A stretch of DNA of 64,000 nt from Levilactobacillus enshiensis (GTDB lineage: Bacteria > Bacillota > Bacilli > Lactobacillales > Lactobacillaceae), in assembly GCF_007115095.1 (NCBI RefSeq), contig NZ_SULH01000010.1, forward strand, positions 52,130 through 116,129, written 5' to 3'. Positions 26,620 through 35,075 of the stretch are shown piece by piece (positions within the stretch are counted from its first letter, which is position 1; each line of letters begins with the position of its first letter). The notes beneath the pieces were generated by a model. The model was not told the DNA's origin, did not search any database, and saw only the letters and a list, made by a program, of their open reading frames with translations. A program made the translations under genes and the position numbers.

Positions 26620-28857
26620 ATGTCGATGAGAGTAAAGCAAATTTTGACTAGTGTGGTACTTGCGATTACCGTCGGCGTCATAGGAACTGGGAAAATTATG
26701 GCCCACGCAGATGATGACTATAATCATGCGATTGCCACGATGCCGCATGGGTTACCAATTAAGGGTTACTTTGACATTCCGAGCTTTGCAAACAGTGTCG
26801 TGCCCAACTCCGCAATGACGGCAGATAGTCCAACTGACAATACGCAGGCCGTCCAAATCACCAACGCTGCTAATCAAGTTGGTTCAATCTGGGCTGACCG
26901 ATCAAAGTACTATTTTGATTTCACTAAAAATCAACAGGCGACAATGTGGATGTACTTCGGCAATAAAGGGAGCACCGCCGCGGGTGACGGGATGGCTTTT
27001 GTCATCCAAAACGACAGTCGGGGTGAACAAGCCATTGCAACCAACGGGACGTCGAGTGCACCATCTGTGGGCCAAACGTTGGGGACTTGGGGATACGCGA
27101 CAACTAAGGCTGGTGAGTCCGAGAAGGATGTTGCGAGTCACGCGATTCAAAATAGTTGGGCATTAGAGTTTGATACGTTTACCAACAACCAGATTCCAAC
27201 TTCGGCGACTAATGTTCCTAGTAGTTTTGACTTCCAAGTCAGTTCCATGGGGTCGCAGCCACATATTTCAGCGAACTACCCGGCACAAGCCTCGACGTAT
27301 TTGACCATGTCGATGGATAAATTTTCGTATACGCGAATGGACCATGGCTTGGATTCCGCGCTGTATGGGGGCCCGTTGATCAAGACGCCGCTCTCCGATG
27401 GTCACTGGCACCACGTGACGATTGATTATAAGGCGCCCACCGACGGTTCAACCACTGGTCAGATGACGTACACGATCAATGACCGTCAGCCTGCCGATGG
27501 GGCGGCCCAGACGATGAGGTCGACCACGACGAAGTTTGATTACAGCAAATTAAAAGATCCCGACACCACCGGAACTCATGCCGCCAATACGGCAATGTGG
27601 GGCTTCACTGGCTCAACGGGGACGAATTGGGAAAATAATCTAGTGGTCTTTGAACAGATGCCGGGACTGGTCAATGCGAGTGCAACGGCTAAAGTCTATG
27701 ATCGTAGTGAACTGGATGGGTCGGGGCAACCGATTGAAGTGCCCGCAGGCCAAAATGTGTACGGTGGTGACCTCTTGCGTTTGGACTACAACTTAAGCTA
27801 TGATACGGGCCGTGTGGATTGGGATGACATTAATGCGGCGGTGCGGATTCCCAATAACGTTACGGTGACCTCTGGCAAGATTGCCTATGCCAATGGGAAG
27901 ACAGAGACGGTCGACATGAATAATCTCAGTGGGCAAAACCTAACGTTTAAGCTCGGTCAGTTACTGAACAAATCGAATCAGACGGCAAAGATCTCGTTAT
28001 ACGGGAAGGCGGATAATCCCGCAACAACAACGACTGTGGATACGCAGGCTAGCACTTTCTCTGGGCCCAATGCAATTGTGACGGCGAATACGCCCGTCTT
28101 TAAAATTGTCCATTCAGCAGTCGATTTTGGGTTGAAGGTGACTAGCGCAACGGACGTAACGCTGGGTTCAACCACGGCGACGCCAACAATAACCGGGACG
28201 GTGACGCTAAAGGGCTCGGGGAAGACTAGTACCGGGTTTACACTGCATCCGAATTTAAATGGGACTGACCTGAAGACCACCACTTTTGCGGCCAGCAAGA
28301 ATAGTGATGGCAGTTATACAGGAACCTTCAGTTATCAGTTGCCGAGTGATGCGGGACTCACGAGTGGTAAGAATACGTTGACTTTAACTGCGACCGACGA
28401 CGCTACTGGCTATACGTCGACTGATGGTACGGTTAATTTGAGTGTCGGTAAATTAGATTGGGGCGTCGTGAACACGGGAAGTAGCTTTAAAGACACTGAA
28501 CTGACCGGAACGGGCCAGATAATCGGCAGAAATTCTGACTGGCGGGTCGAAGTCAATAATCAGACGGGCACCAACTGGAAGATGACGGCTGCGCTAACGA
28601 AGCCATTTACTGACACGGATAAGCCCGGTGATTTAGCGGGCAAGCTGATCTATAAGTCTAGTGCTAATGCGGATCCCATTACCATGTCTGCGGCTGCGGT
28701 CGAGATTGCTGATCAAACCAGTAATCCTGGGAGCGGCACACTGGATGTTAGCCAAGACTGGGGAGCGAATAGTGGCATGCTACTAAGTGTTAGCGGCGCG
28801 GCTACCGCAGGAACCTATCAGGGCCAGATTACGTGGACTTTAGAAAATGCGGAATAA
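26620..28857 (+). CDS. L-type lectin-like/WxL surface protein, array member 1
   Basis: This is a 745-residue secreted protein. Signal peptide 1-30 ends AHA. Residues about 35-350 form an L-type (legume-like) lectin domain: GDGMAFVIQND (near 122), WALEFDTF (near 180), HISANYPAQ, HWHHVTIDYKAP and WGFTGSTGTNWENNLVVFEQ (near 327). The middle has a DUF11/Ig-like strand-rich part (LRLDYNLSYDTGRVDWDD). The last 140 residues are a WxL domain with NWKMTA and the terminal TYQGQITWTLENAE. It should bind glycans and attach non-covalently to the wall. GGAGGG before ATG 26620 supports the start. CscC-type proteins have this layout; the ligand is unknown. Confidence 0.9.
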   Translation: MSMRVKQILTSVVLAITVGVIGTGKIMAHADDDYNHAIATMPHGLPIKGYFDIPSFANSVVPNSAMTADSPTDNTQAVQITNAANQVGSIWADRSKYYFDFTKNQQATMWMYFGNKGSTAAGDGMAFVIQNDSRGEQAIATNGTSSAPSVGQTLGTWGYATTKAGESEKDVASHAIQNSWALEFDTFTNNQIPTSATNVPSSFDFQVSSMGSQPHISANYPAQASTYLTMSMDKFSYTRMDHGLDSALYGGPLIKTPLSDGHWHHVTIDYKAPTDGSTTGQMTYTINDRQPADGAAQTMRSTTTKFDYSKLKDPDTTGTHAANTAMWGFTGSTGTNWENNLVVFEQMPGLVNASATAKVYDRSELDGSGQPIEVPAGQNVYGGDLLRLDYNLSYDTGRVDWDDINAAVRIPNNVTVTSGKIAYANGKTETVDMNNLSGQNLTFKLGQLLNKSNQTAKISLYGKADNPATTTTVDTQASTFSGPNAIVTANTPVFKIVHSAVDFGLKVTSATDVTLGSTTATPTITGTVTLKGSGKTSTGFTLHPNLNGTDLKTTTFAASKNSDGSYTGTFSYQLPSDAGLTSGKNTLTLTATDDATGYTSTDGTVNLSVGKLDWGVVNTGSSFKDTELTGTGQIIGRNSDWRVEVNNQTGTNWKMTAALTKPFTDTDKPGDLAGKLIYKSSANADPITMSAAAVEIADQTSNPGSGTLDVSQDWGANSGMLLSVSGAATAGTYQGQITWTLENAE

Positions 28858-28892
28858 GACTTAGCTTGAATATTGGTGATGATACCGAGACA

Positions 28893-28931
28893 CGTGGGGG
28901 CCTGGACATTTCTGTCTGGGGCCTTTTTTAG
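28893..28931 (+). terminator. Weak terminator after lectin-WxL gene 1
   Basis: GGCC-TG-GACA and TGTC-TGG-GGCC pair with an internal loop around TTTC, followed by TTTTTTAG. Confidence 0.6.
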
Positions 28932-29172
28932 TTAACAAAGTCAGTTTAAAAACCGCCAATGAAGACAAAAATCGAAGAGGGGGTGTGAATCAAAATAAAA
29001 GATGATTAGAAGGTTAAAAGAGACGACCACAAAGTTAACTTTTGGGGTTGAAACAGCCTGCTCATTACTTAGTAAGTTTGCCTAACTTGCCAACGGTTCT
29101 CCACATAAAGTGTTCATTCAATTAATTGTATGGATTAGATGTGAATGTCTTTAATTATTCGTCTTTATACCG

Positions 29173-29362
29173 TATAATAGGATTAGGCGGATGGCCTAGA
29201 ACTAGGGACTAGCGTCTGATTACGATTACGGGATTGCCGACCTATCAATCCCACAAAAAACATTAACTGTAACACTTAAATTTACAACTAAGCGCGTTAA
29301 ATGAGATTTACCCTATTGTGAAAATGCAGGCAATGTGCGGACGAATCGCGTTATTGATTCGT
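29173..29362 (+). promoter_or_regulatory. Promoter and leader of lectin-WxL gene 2
   Basis: TATAAT (29173-29178) lies in CGTATAATAGG, and the preceding TTATT..TATA resembles the gene-1 promoter. The leader of about 275 nt has hairpins GGGATTG/CAATCCC (near 29231-29253) and ACGAATC/GATTCGT (29341-29362). Confidence 0.55.
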
Positions 29363-29457
29363 TGTGGTTTTTAATTTGGCCCTTAACACAGTAACCATAT
29401 TGTCTGTTTTTATCTGGGGCGATTATGGAGAATAAAGGTAAAGGGGGAGAATCGCCC

Positions 29458-31707
29458 ATGAAACGCAGAAGTTTATTTTTAATATTAGCCAGTGCGATTG
29501 CCATTTTTAGCGTTGGGCGACCGCTAGTTAGTCATGCCGATGCAACGGCAGATGATCTTGCAAATGCAAAGGCTACGATGCCATTGGGATTGCCCATTGA
29601 TGGGTACTTTATTGTTCCAGATTATAAGAGTATGACAATGTCTAATTCGTCGACGATTACGGGAGCTAATTCGAGTGGGACACAGGCTGTTCAACTAACC
29701 GGGTCAACGGGGCAACTAGGAACGATTTGGGCAGATAAGAGCAATTACTATTTTGATTTAAAAGCCAAGCAAAAAGCCTCAATGTGGATGTACTTTGGGA
29801 ATGGTCCTGTGGGAAGCATGGGAGACGGGATGGCCTTTGTCATTCAAAACCAGGGTTATGGGGCAACAGCGGTCGATAAAAATGGTAGCCCAGTTGGTCA
29901 GGAAACCTTAGGTGTTTGGGGATTGCCAGACAATTTTACAGCTAGCAGCCCAGCTAGTATTGGGAAGCAAGCCATTCAAAAGAGTTGGGCTTTGGAATTT
30001 GACACGTTCCCTAATGGTAGCACAAGTCTGAATTCGCAGGATATTCTGAACCTTTCGACTTTCGATACGGGAGCTAAGGTTGGGGGGTCTGGAAATGATA
30101 CTGCCGTTAACGGAACGCAACACGTTGCGTCCGCATATCCTGCCGATCAGAAACAAGGTGGGACTTACTATATGAAGCCATCTCCAGATAGTGTTACCTA
30201 TTACAGTGCGAAGATGAATCACCAAGGTGTTATTTCTGGAGCAGGCAATTGGTTAACTAATGGAACCTGGCACCATTTGACACTTGAATATACACCACCG
30301 GTTAGTGGAAGCACTATCGGCCAAGTTAAATATACGATCAATGATAAAGACCCATCAACTGGTGCACAGAATCAAACGGCGGCGCAGACAAGCAGCTATG
30401 AGCTTGATACCTCTAAGGTTGATGATGGTACGGGGCACGCTTATTGGGGATTCACTGGTTCAACGGGGGCCTATAGTGAAAATAACCTGGTTGTTTTCGA
30501 GCAAATTCCGGGATTGGTCGATGCCGATGCCAGTGCTAGCATCTACAAACTAGAAGGTGATGGTGCTGGCACGCAATTGAATCCGGTAACACCTATTATG
30601 GGGGGAACTCGGTTACGTTTGGATTACAACTTAACCTATAATGAGGGGCGTAATGCTTGGCAGCCAACGGCTCAAATCAATACGCCAACCGGTTTTTCAG
30701 CGACGTCAGCAACGGTAACGTATAAGGATGGCACAACACAAAAAGTTGATATGACCTCACAATCAGGGCAGAAGGTAAACTTTAAGCTCGATAAAGCATT
30801 GGATTCAAGTAATTCAACGGCTACTGTGAGTGTTTACGGTCGGCAAGCGAATCCCACGAGCACGCAAACAACTATTCAACCGACAACGAGTAAGTTTGTG
30901 GATAAGAATGGGATTGCCACGGCCGACACGACTGCCTATCAGGTCTATCAGGCCCAGACAACCTTTAAGATTGGCTGGTATAATGGCAACTATGATCTAG
31001 TTGAACCTGATCCGGGTAAGGATGTTACCGTTCAAGGAAAGTTCTTGCTGAAAGGGTCACCGATTACCAGTAGCAGCTTTTTCTTGGATGGTTCGATCAA
31101 TGGTAAGACGATTAAGGAGACCGCGATTGATAGTAGTGATGTCTCTGGGGATGCAACTAATGGCTATAGCGGAACATTTTCGTATACCGTCCCTGCTTCA
31201 GAACTTCAGCGTGGGAAAAATTTACTTTCGCTCTACGTCAGAAGTGGCGATGAGTACTCTACGGATGATTTGATTTCAACCATCGATGTCAAAGGTCCCT
31301 TGCAGTTCGGTGACGTTGACGAAAATGTGTCCTACACGGCTGAGCTGACGGGGTCGCACATGCTAGTGCCACGCGATGGAAGTTGGATGATTGGGGTTAA
31401 TGATCAACGTGGTTCAGGTTCTAGTTGGGCGTTAACCGCGCGAATGGTAAAGCCACTACAGGCTAGCAACGTGCCAGCCACAACCATGAATCTGGTTTAC
31501 AAGGCAACGGCTGACGCAACACCAGTTGTTTTAGGGTCAGGCGCAGATATTGTGGCGCACCACATAACGACGAGTGATGATGACACCTATAACGCGACTA
31601 GTCAGTGGAACTCTGATACGGGGCTGCTCCTGGACGTCACTAGTGGGACGGTTGCCGGGACCTACACGGGTGAAATCGAGTGGGGGTTGCAGAACGCACC
31701 GTCTTGA
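29458..31707 (+). CDS. L-type lectin-like/WxL surface protein, array member 2
   Basis: This is a 749-residue paralogue of member 1. ATG 29458 is chosen because AAGGGGGA lies just upstream and the protein then begins with a proper signal peptide (MKRRSLFLILASAIAIF, cleavage SHA). The frame opens earlier at 29425 without support. The lectin domain has GDGMAFVIQNQ (near 122), WALEFDTF (near 177), TWHHLTLEYTPP and WGFTGSTGAYSENNLVVFEQ. The C-terminal WxL domain has SSWALTAR and GTYTGEIEWGLQNAP. The start of the mature protein (ATMPLGLPIDGYF) closely parallels member 1 (ATMPHGLPIKGYF), so these two form a related pair. Confidence 0.9.
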   Translation: MKRRSLFLILASAIAIFSVGRPLVSHADATADDLANAKATMPLGLPIDGYFIVPDYKSMTMSNSSTITGANSSGTQAVQLTGSTGQLGTIWADKSNYYFDLKAKQKASMWMYFGNGPVGSMGDGMAFVIQNQGYGATAVDKNGSPVGQETLGVWGLPDNFTASSPASIGKQAIQKSWALEFDTFPNGSTSLNSQDILNLSTFDTGAKVGGSGNDTAVNGTQHVASAYPADQKQGGTYYMKPSPDSVTYYSAKMNHQGVISGAGNWLTNGTWHHLTLEYTPPVSGSTIGQVKYTINDKDPSTGAQNQTAAQTSSYELDTSKVDDGTGHAYWGFTGSTGAYSENNLVVFEQIPGLVDADASASIYKLEGDGAGTQLNPVTPIMGGTRLRLDYNLTYNEGRNAWQPTAQINTPTGFSATSATVTYKDGTTQKVDMTSQSGQKVNFKLDKALDSSNSTATVSVYGRQANPTSTQTTIQPTTSKFVDKNGIATADTTAYQVYQAQTTFKIGWYNGNYDLVEPDPGKDVTVQGKFLLKGSPITSSSFFLDGSINGKTIKETAIDSSDVSGDATNGYSGTFSYTVPASELQRGKNLLSLYVRSGDEYSTDDLISTIDVKGPLQFGDVDENVSYTAELTGSHMLVPRDGSWMIGVNDQRGSGSSWALTARMVKPLQASNVPATTMNLVYKATADATPVVLGSGADIVAHHITTSDDDTYNATSQWNSDTGLLLDVTSGTVAGTYTGEIEWGLQNAPS

Positions 31708-31758
31708 TAAGTTAGTTTAAGAGGCTCTTTGTCAACGGGTGTTGATGAAGAGATTTTG

Positions 31759-31797
31759 AGAGGTTCAATTCACTTGTGAATTGGGCCTCTTTTTTAG
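31759..31797 (+). terminator. Terminator after lectin-WxL gene 2
   Basis: AGAGG-TT-CAATTCA pairs with TGAATTG-GG-CCTCT around CTTG, followed by TTTTTTAG. Confidence 0.9.
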
Positions 31798-32011
31798 ACC
31801 ACTGATTTGGAAAAATGCTCCAATTTATAATGGTTACACCATTGACATAGTGGGCGAAACACGGAAGCACAATGAATACGTAGACTAATTTATTAATCGA
31901 GCGATTACCTAAGCTAATGCTGCTATAAATGCTGACGTATAGGCAATGTTGGCGGACAAATTAGCAGTTACTAATTATAGATGGATTAATTTAAGCCCTT
32001 TAACTTTCTAG

Positions 32012-32100
32012 TTTTGATGGTATACTATATTTAGTGGTAATCCATTAAATGAAATCAAAAGATAGACAGTGTTAGGACTATCTTTAATGGATCATAATTA
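32012..32100 (+). promoter_or_regulatory. Promoter and leader of lectin-WxL gene 3
   Basis: GATGG-TATACT-AT (TATACT 32021-32026, extended -10) is preceded by about 30 bases similar to the gene-4 promoter. The leader folds strongly: AAAGATAG/CTATCTTT nested within ATCCATTA/TAATGGAT (32038-32093), then CATAATTATG. Confidence 0.6.
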
Positions 32101-32217
32101 TGATGGTAAAAAATCAGTTATAGAATTAACGGTTATTTGAAAAAAGTTACCGATAGACTAGGGCGTACTTTGGTTTAGATTTGCCTGGTGAGGGCCGGGC
32201 GGAGGGAGTCGGTTTCA

Positions 32218-34521
32218 ATGAAGTTGAAGCATAAAATGATAGCGATTGCGGGCATCATGGTTGCCAGCTTAGGCTGGGGATTATGGCAGGGTCAACTGAT
32301 TGGGGAAGCCGTGACAACTGATCCCCAAAGCGTCTTGAATTCAGCACCGCAGGGACTTAAAGTCGCGGGAAATGATTACTTTAATGTTCCGAAAACTATC
32401 GGTTCTGGTAATAATAATGCGGCGAAAGTCATGTCAGGTAGTCAGGGTGATGGTGTCATGATTTCTCAAGACGGCCAGCAAAATACAGGTGGTGCTATCT
32501 GGTCGAATGAAAAGTCATTTGATATGTACAAAGACCAGCGGGCATCCATGTGGGTCTACATGGGCAGCAATGGCACAGCCGGCGATGGCATGGCCTTTGT
32601 TTTACAAAACAGTAGCAACACTGCCTTTTCTGGAACTGGTGAATCACTAGGTGTTTGGGGCGTTGATCCGCGTAAAGCTGGCAGTACCACGACGGATTTA
32701 CAAAATACAGCGATTCCGAATAGTTGGGCCCTTGAATTCGACACGAATGTGGACCAGACGTTGCCAGCCTCAAACTGGGTCGTCAACCAAACGGATCCCA
32801 ATTCGTTTGATATTGGTCAGTATCAGGATGGCCATTTTAATGGGATTGGGTATAGTCCCTCCAGTGGTAACGATGATGTTACCGAAACGATTAAGGGGGA
32901 ACACATTGCGTCGAATTATCCAGCGCAGAGTAATTCTTACTATGCATATCAGCAAAGTGGTAGATTTTATACTGGGAGTAGTGCACTTCTTGGAATTCCC
33001 AATTATAATTATGGCAACTATAATTACTTCGGTTTGGCCCACCGGGGACTGATTCGGGATAGCTTTGGTGATCCCTTTATCTCAGTTGGTGCTTGGCGCC
33101 ACATTACGGTTAATTATAAAGCACCTGCTAGTGGGAGTAATACTGGGACAATGACTTATTCATTTAATGATAAGGACGCTAAAACTGGGGCCCCCAAGCC
33201 GAAAAATAACGATACCTATGCTAAGGAAAGTATTGATCTGAGTAAGCTGGGAGTTACGACTGATAGCCCTAATGTTTACTGGGGCTTCACAGGAACTACC
33301 GGGACGAATACGGAAACCAGTATGGTCGTTTTCGAACAGGTTCCCGGACAAGTCAATGCAAACTCTACGGCTTCTTTGACGAATGAAACGACGGGCTCCG
33401 AGATTAACGCCAATGGCTCAGTAAAAGGAAATGACCAAATCAAGGCCACGTACACGTTGAACTATGAAAGTGGCGAAACGGATTGGAAAAACATCAAAGG
33501 GACGTTGAACTTGCCGGCAAATGTAAATTGGACAACAGGCAAGATTACCTATGCAGATAAAACGACAACGGCCCTTGATCCGAGTGCCATCAGTGGCAAT
33601 AAACTGGCCGTTGATGTGAAAAATTTGAACAGCACGAATGCGCAAGCCGTCATTACCCTGGAAGGTCGGGCCAAGAATACGACAGCCAACTCGGCGGCAG
33701 CAGTCAGCACCTTTGTTGGTGATAATGCCATCACGAGTGCGCAGACGAACGCGTTTAGTATCAGTCCGTCACCGTTTACGGTCAGTGTCAGCCCGAAGAC
33801 GATTGCGGCCAACGCCAATACGGCGACGACAGTTAAGGGCAGTCTTTCTTCAACTGATAGTACTGTCACGGGGAGCAATTCGACCTTAACGGCCACTTTG
33901 ACGGATGCGACAGGAACGACAACGAAGCTACCGGCAAGTGCTATTCACTTGTCAACGACGGTCAATGCAGCTGGTGGGTATGACTTCACTATCGATGTGC
34001 CCAAGGTTCCGGCTGGCAAGTCCACGGTAGCAGTCAACGCCACGACGACGGCCTCAGGTTCCTATAGCGCAGGTGATACGGCGACCTTATCTGGTGGCAC
34101 GATTGTTTTTGGTGACACCAGTGGCGCGATAACCTTCAAGACCACGACCTTGACCGGAAATGGAACGCAAACAGTGCCACGAGACGAAACTAGCGGGGCG
34201 TGGAGCCTCAACGTCGACAGCTCGCTGATTTCTGGGAGCGATTGGAAGGTGACCGCCAAGACAGCCGGCATGTACAATACCGATGTGCCGGATAGTAAGC
34301 TGGATGGTAACTTGATCTATAAGACGGGGACGAGCACCACCACTTTGAATGCTGACGATGGCACCTTGATCTCCAGTAAGACATCTGACGGGACGGCTGC
34401 GCAGACGAACATTGCCAGTGGCTGGACGAGTAATTCCGGAATTTTGCTAAACGCTAATGGCGGTGCCGTGAAGGGTAATTATAGCGGCACCATTGATTGG
34501 ACTTTGGCGGTCGCACCTTAA
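32218..34521 (+). CDS. L-type lectin-like/WxL surface protein, array member 3
   Basis: This is a 767-residue protein. GGAGGG at 32201-32206 supports ATG 32218; the GTG at 32188 lies before that site. The signal region is MKLKHKMIAIAGIMVASLGWGLW, with mature start near TTDPQSVLNSAP. The lectin domain has GDGMAFVLQNSSNTAFSG, NSWALEFDTNVDQ, ETIKGEHIASNYPAQ and VYWGFTGTTGTNTETSMVVFEQ. Two strand-rich middle domains are rich in Thr/Asn/Ala. The WxL domain has SDWKVTAKTAG and GNYSGTIDWTLAVAP. It is the closest relative of member 4 and clearly distinct from members 1-2 (it has the extra YYAYQQSG insertion). Confidence 0.9.
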   Translation: MKLKHKMIAIAGIMVASLGWGLWQGQLIGEAVTTDPQSVLNSAPQGLKVAGNDYFNVPKTIGSGNNNAAKVMSGSQGDGVMISQDGQQNTGGAIWSNEKSFDMYKDQRASMWVYMGSNGTAGDGMAFVLQNSSNTAFSGTGESLGVWGVDPRKAGSTTTDLQNTAIPNSWALEFDTNVDQTLPASNWVVNQTDPNSFDIGQYQDGHFNGIGYSPSSGNDDVTETIKGEHIASNYPAQSNSYYAYQQSGRFYTGSSALLGIPNYNYGNYNYFGLAHRGLIRDSFGDPFISVGAWRHITVNYKAPASGSNTGTMTYSFNDKDAKTGAPKPKNNDTYAKESIDLSKLGVTTDSPNVYWGFTGTTGTNTETSMVVFEQVPGQVNANSTASLTNETTGSEINANGSVKGNDQIKATYTLNYESGETDWKNIKGTLNLPANVNWTTGKITYADKTTTALDPSAISGNKLAVDVKNLNSTNAQAVITLEGRAKNTTANSAAAVSTFVGDNAITSAQTNAFSISPSPFTVSVSPKTIAANANTATTVKGSLSSTDSTVTGSNSTLTATLTDATGTTTKLPASAIHLSTTVNAAGGYDFTIDVPKVPAGKSTVAVNATTTASGSYSAGDTATLSGGTIVFGDTSGAITFKTTTLTGNGTQTVPRDETSGAWSLNVDSSLISGSDWKVTAKTAGMYNTDVPDSKLDGNLIYKTGTSTTTLNADDGTLISSKTSDGTAAQTNIASGWTSNSGILLNANGGAVKGNYSGTIDWTLAVAP

Positions 34522-34542
34522 CGTGATAAATGTAGTTGAAAG

Positions 34543-34596
34543 TAGTCATCACCGTGCCTCAGTAACTTGGGGGGGACGGGGATGGCTATTTTTTTA
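34543..34596 (+). terminator. Terminator after lectin-WxL gene 3
   Basis: AGTCATC-A-CCGT pairs with ACGG-G-GATGGCT across a 21-base loop, followed by ATTTTTTTAG. Confidence 0.75.
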
Positions 34597-34850
34597 GCTA
34601 CTGACTGAATTAAAATCTCAATCTTTGCCGTATTAGATATTACACTTAAATATAAATTCGATAATTATAAAACGAATATTTTAGGCGAAAGGGTGCTGCA
34701 TTTCGGGATGAACAAGTGGTCAGACTATGGAGTGAGAGATTACTTTCAATGACAATTTTGAATATAAGTGTTGTTATATCAGGGTGTTTGGATATAAACA
34801 GATTATTAGCAAATTAGGCGGGGCATCGCTTCAGCCGTTTATTTATATAG

Positions 34851-34966
34851 TTTCGATGGTATACTATGTATGACGGCAATGACGAGAAATCTGTTATAAA
34901 TATAGTTAATCTTATTTATGACATTGTTATTGATGACGACCATCCCAATTATTGAAATAATTGTGG
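34851..34966 (+). promoter_or_regulatory. Promoter and leader of lectin-WxL gene 4
   Basis: GATGG-TATACT-AT (TATACT 34860-34865) matches the gene-3 promoter, including upstream AGCC-TTTA and AGTTT-GATGG. The leader contains CAATTATT/AATAATTG (34948-34965). Confidence 0.6.
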
Positions 34967-35075
34967 TGGTGAAACTGGGTAAATGTGTTATCACGAAGAT
35001 ATAGCAATATTAGTAAAGTGTAGGCGGTCATCGCTTGGATCCTCGAGCATGAACTGAATTGAGGGGGCAGAATTA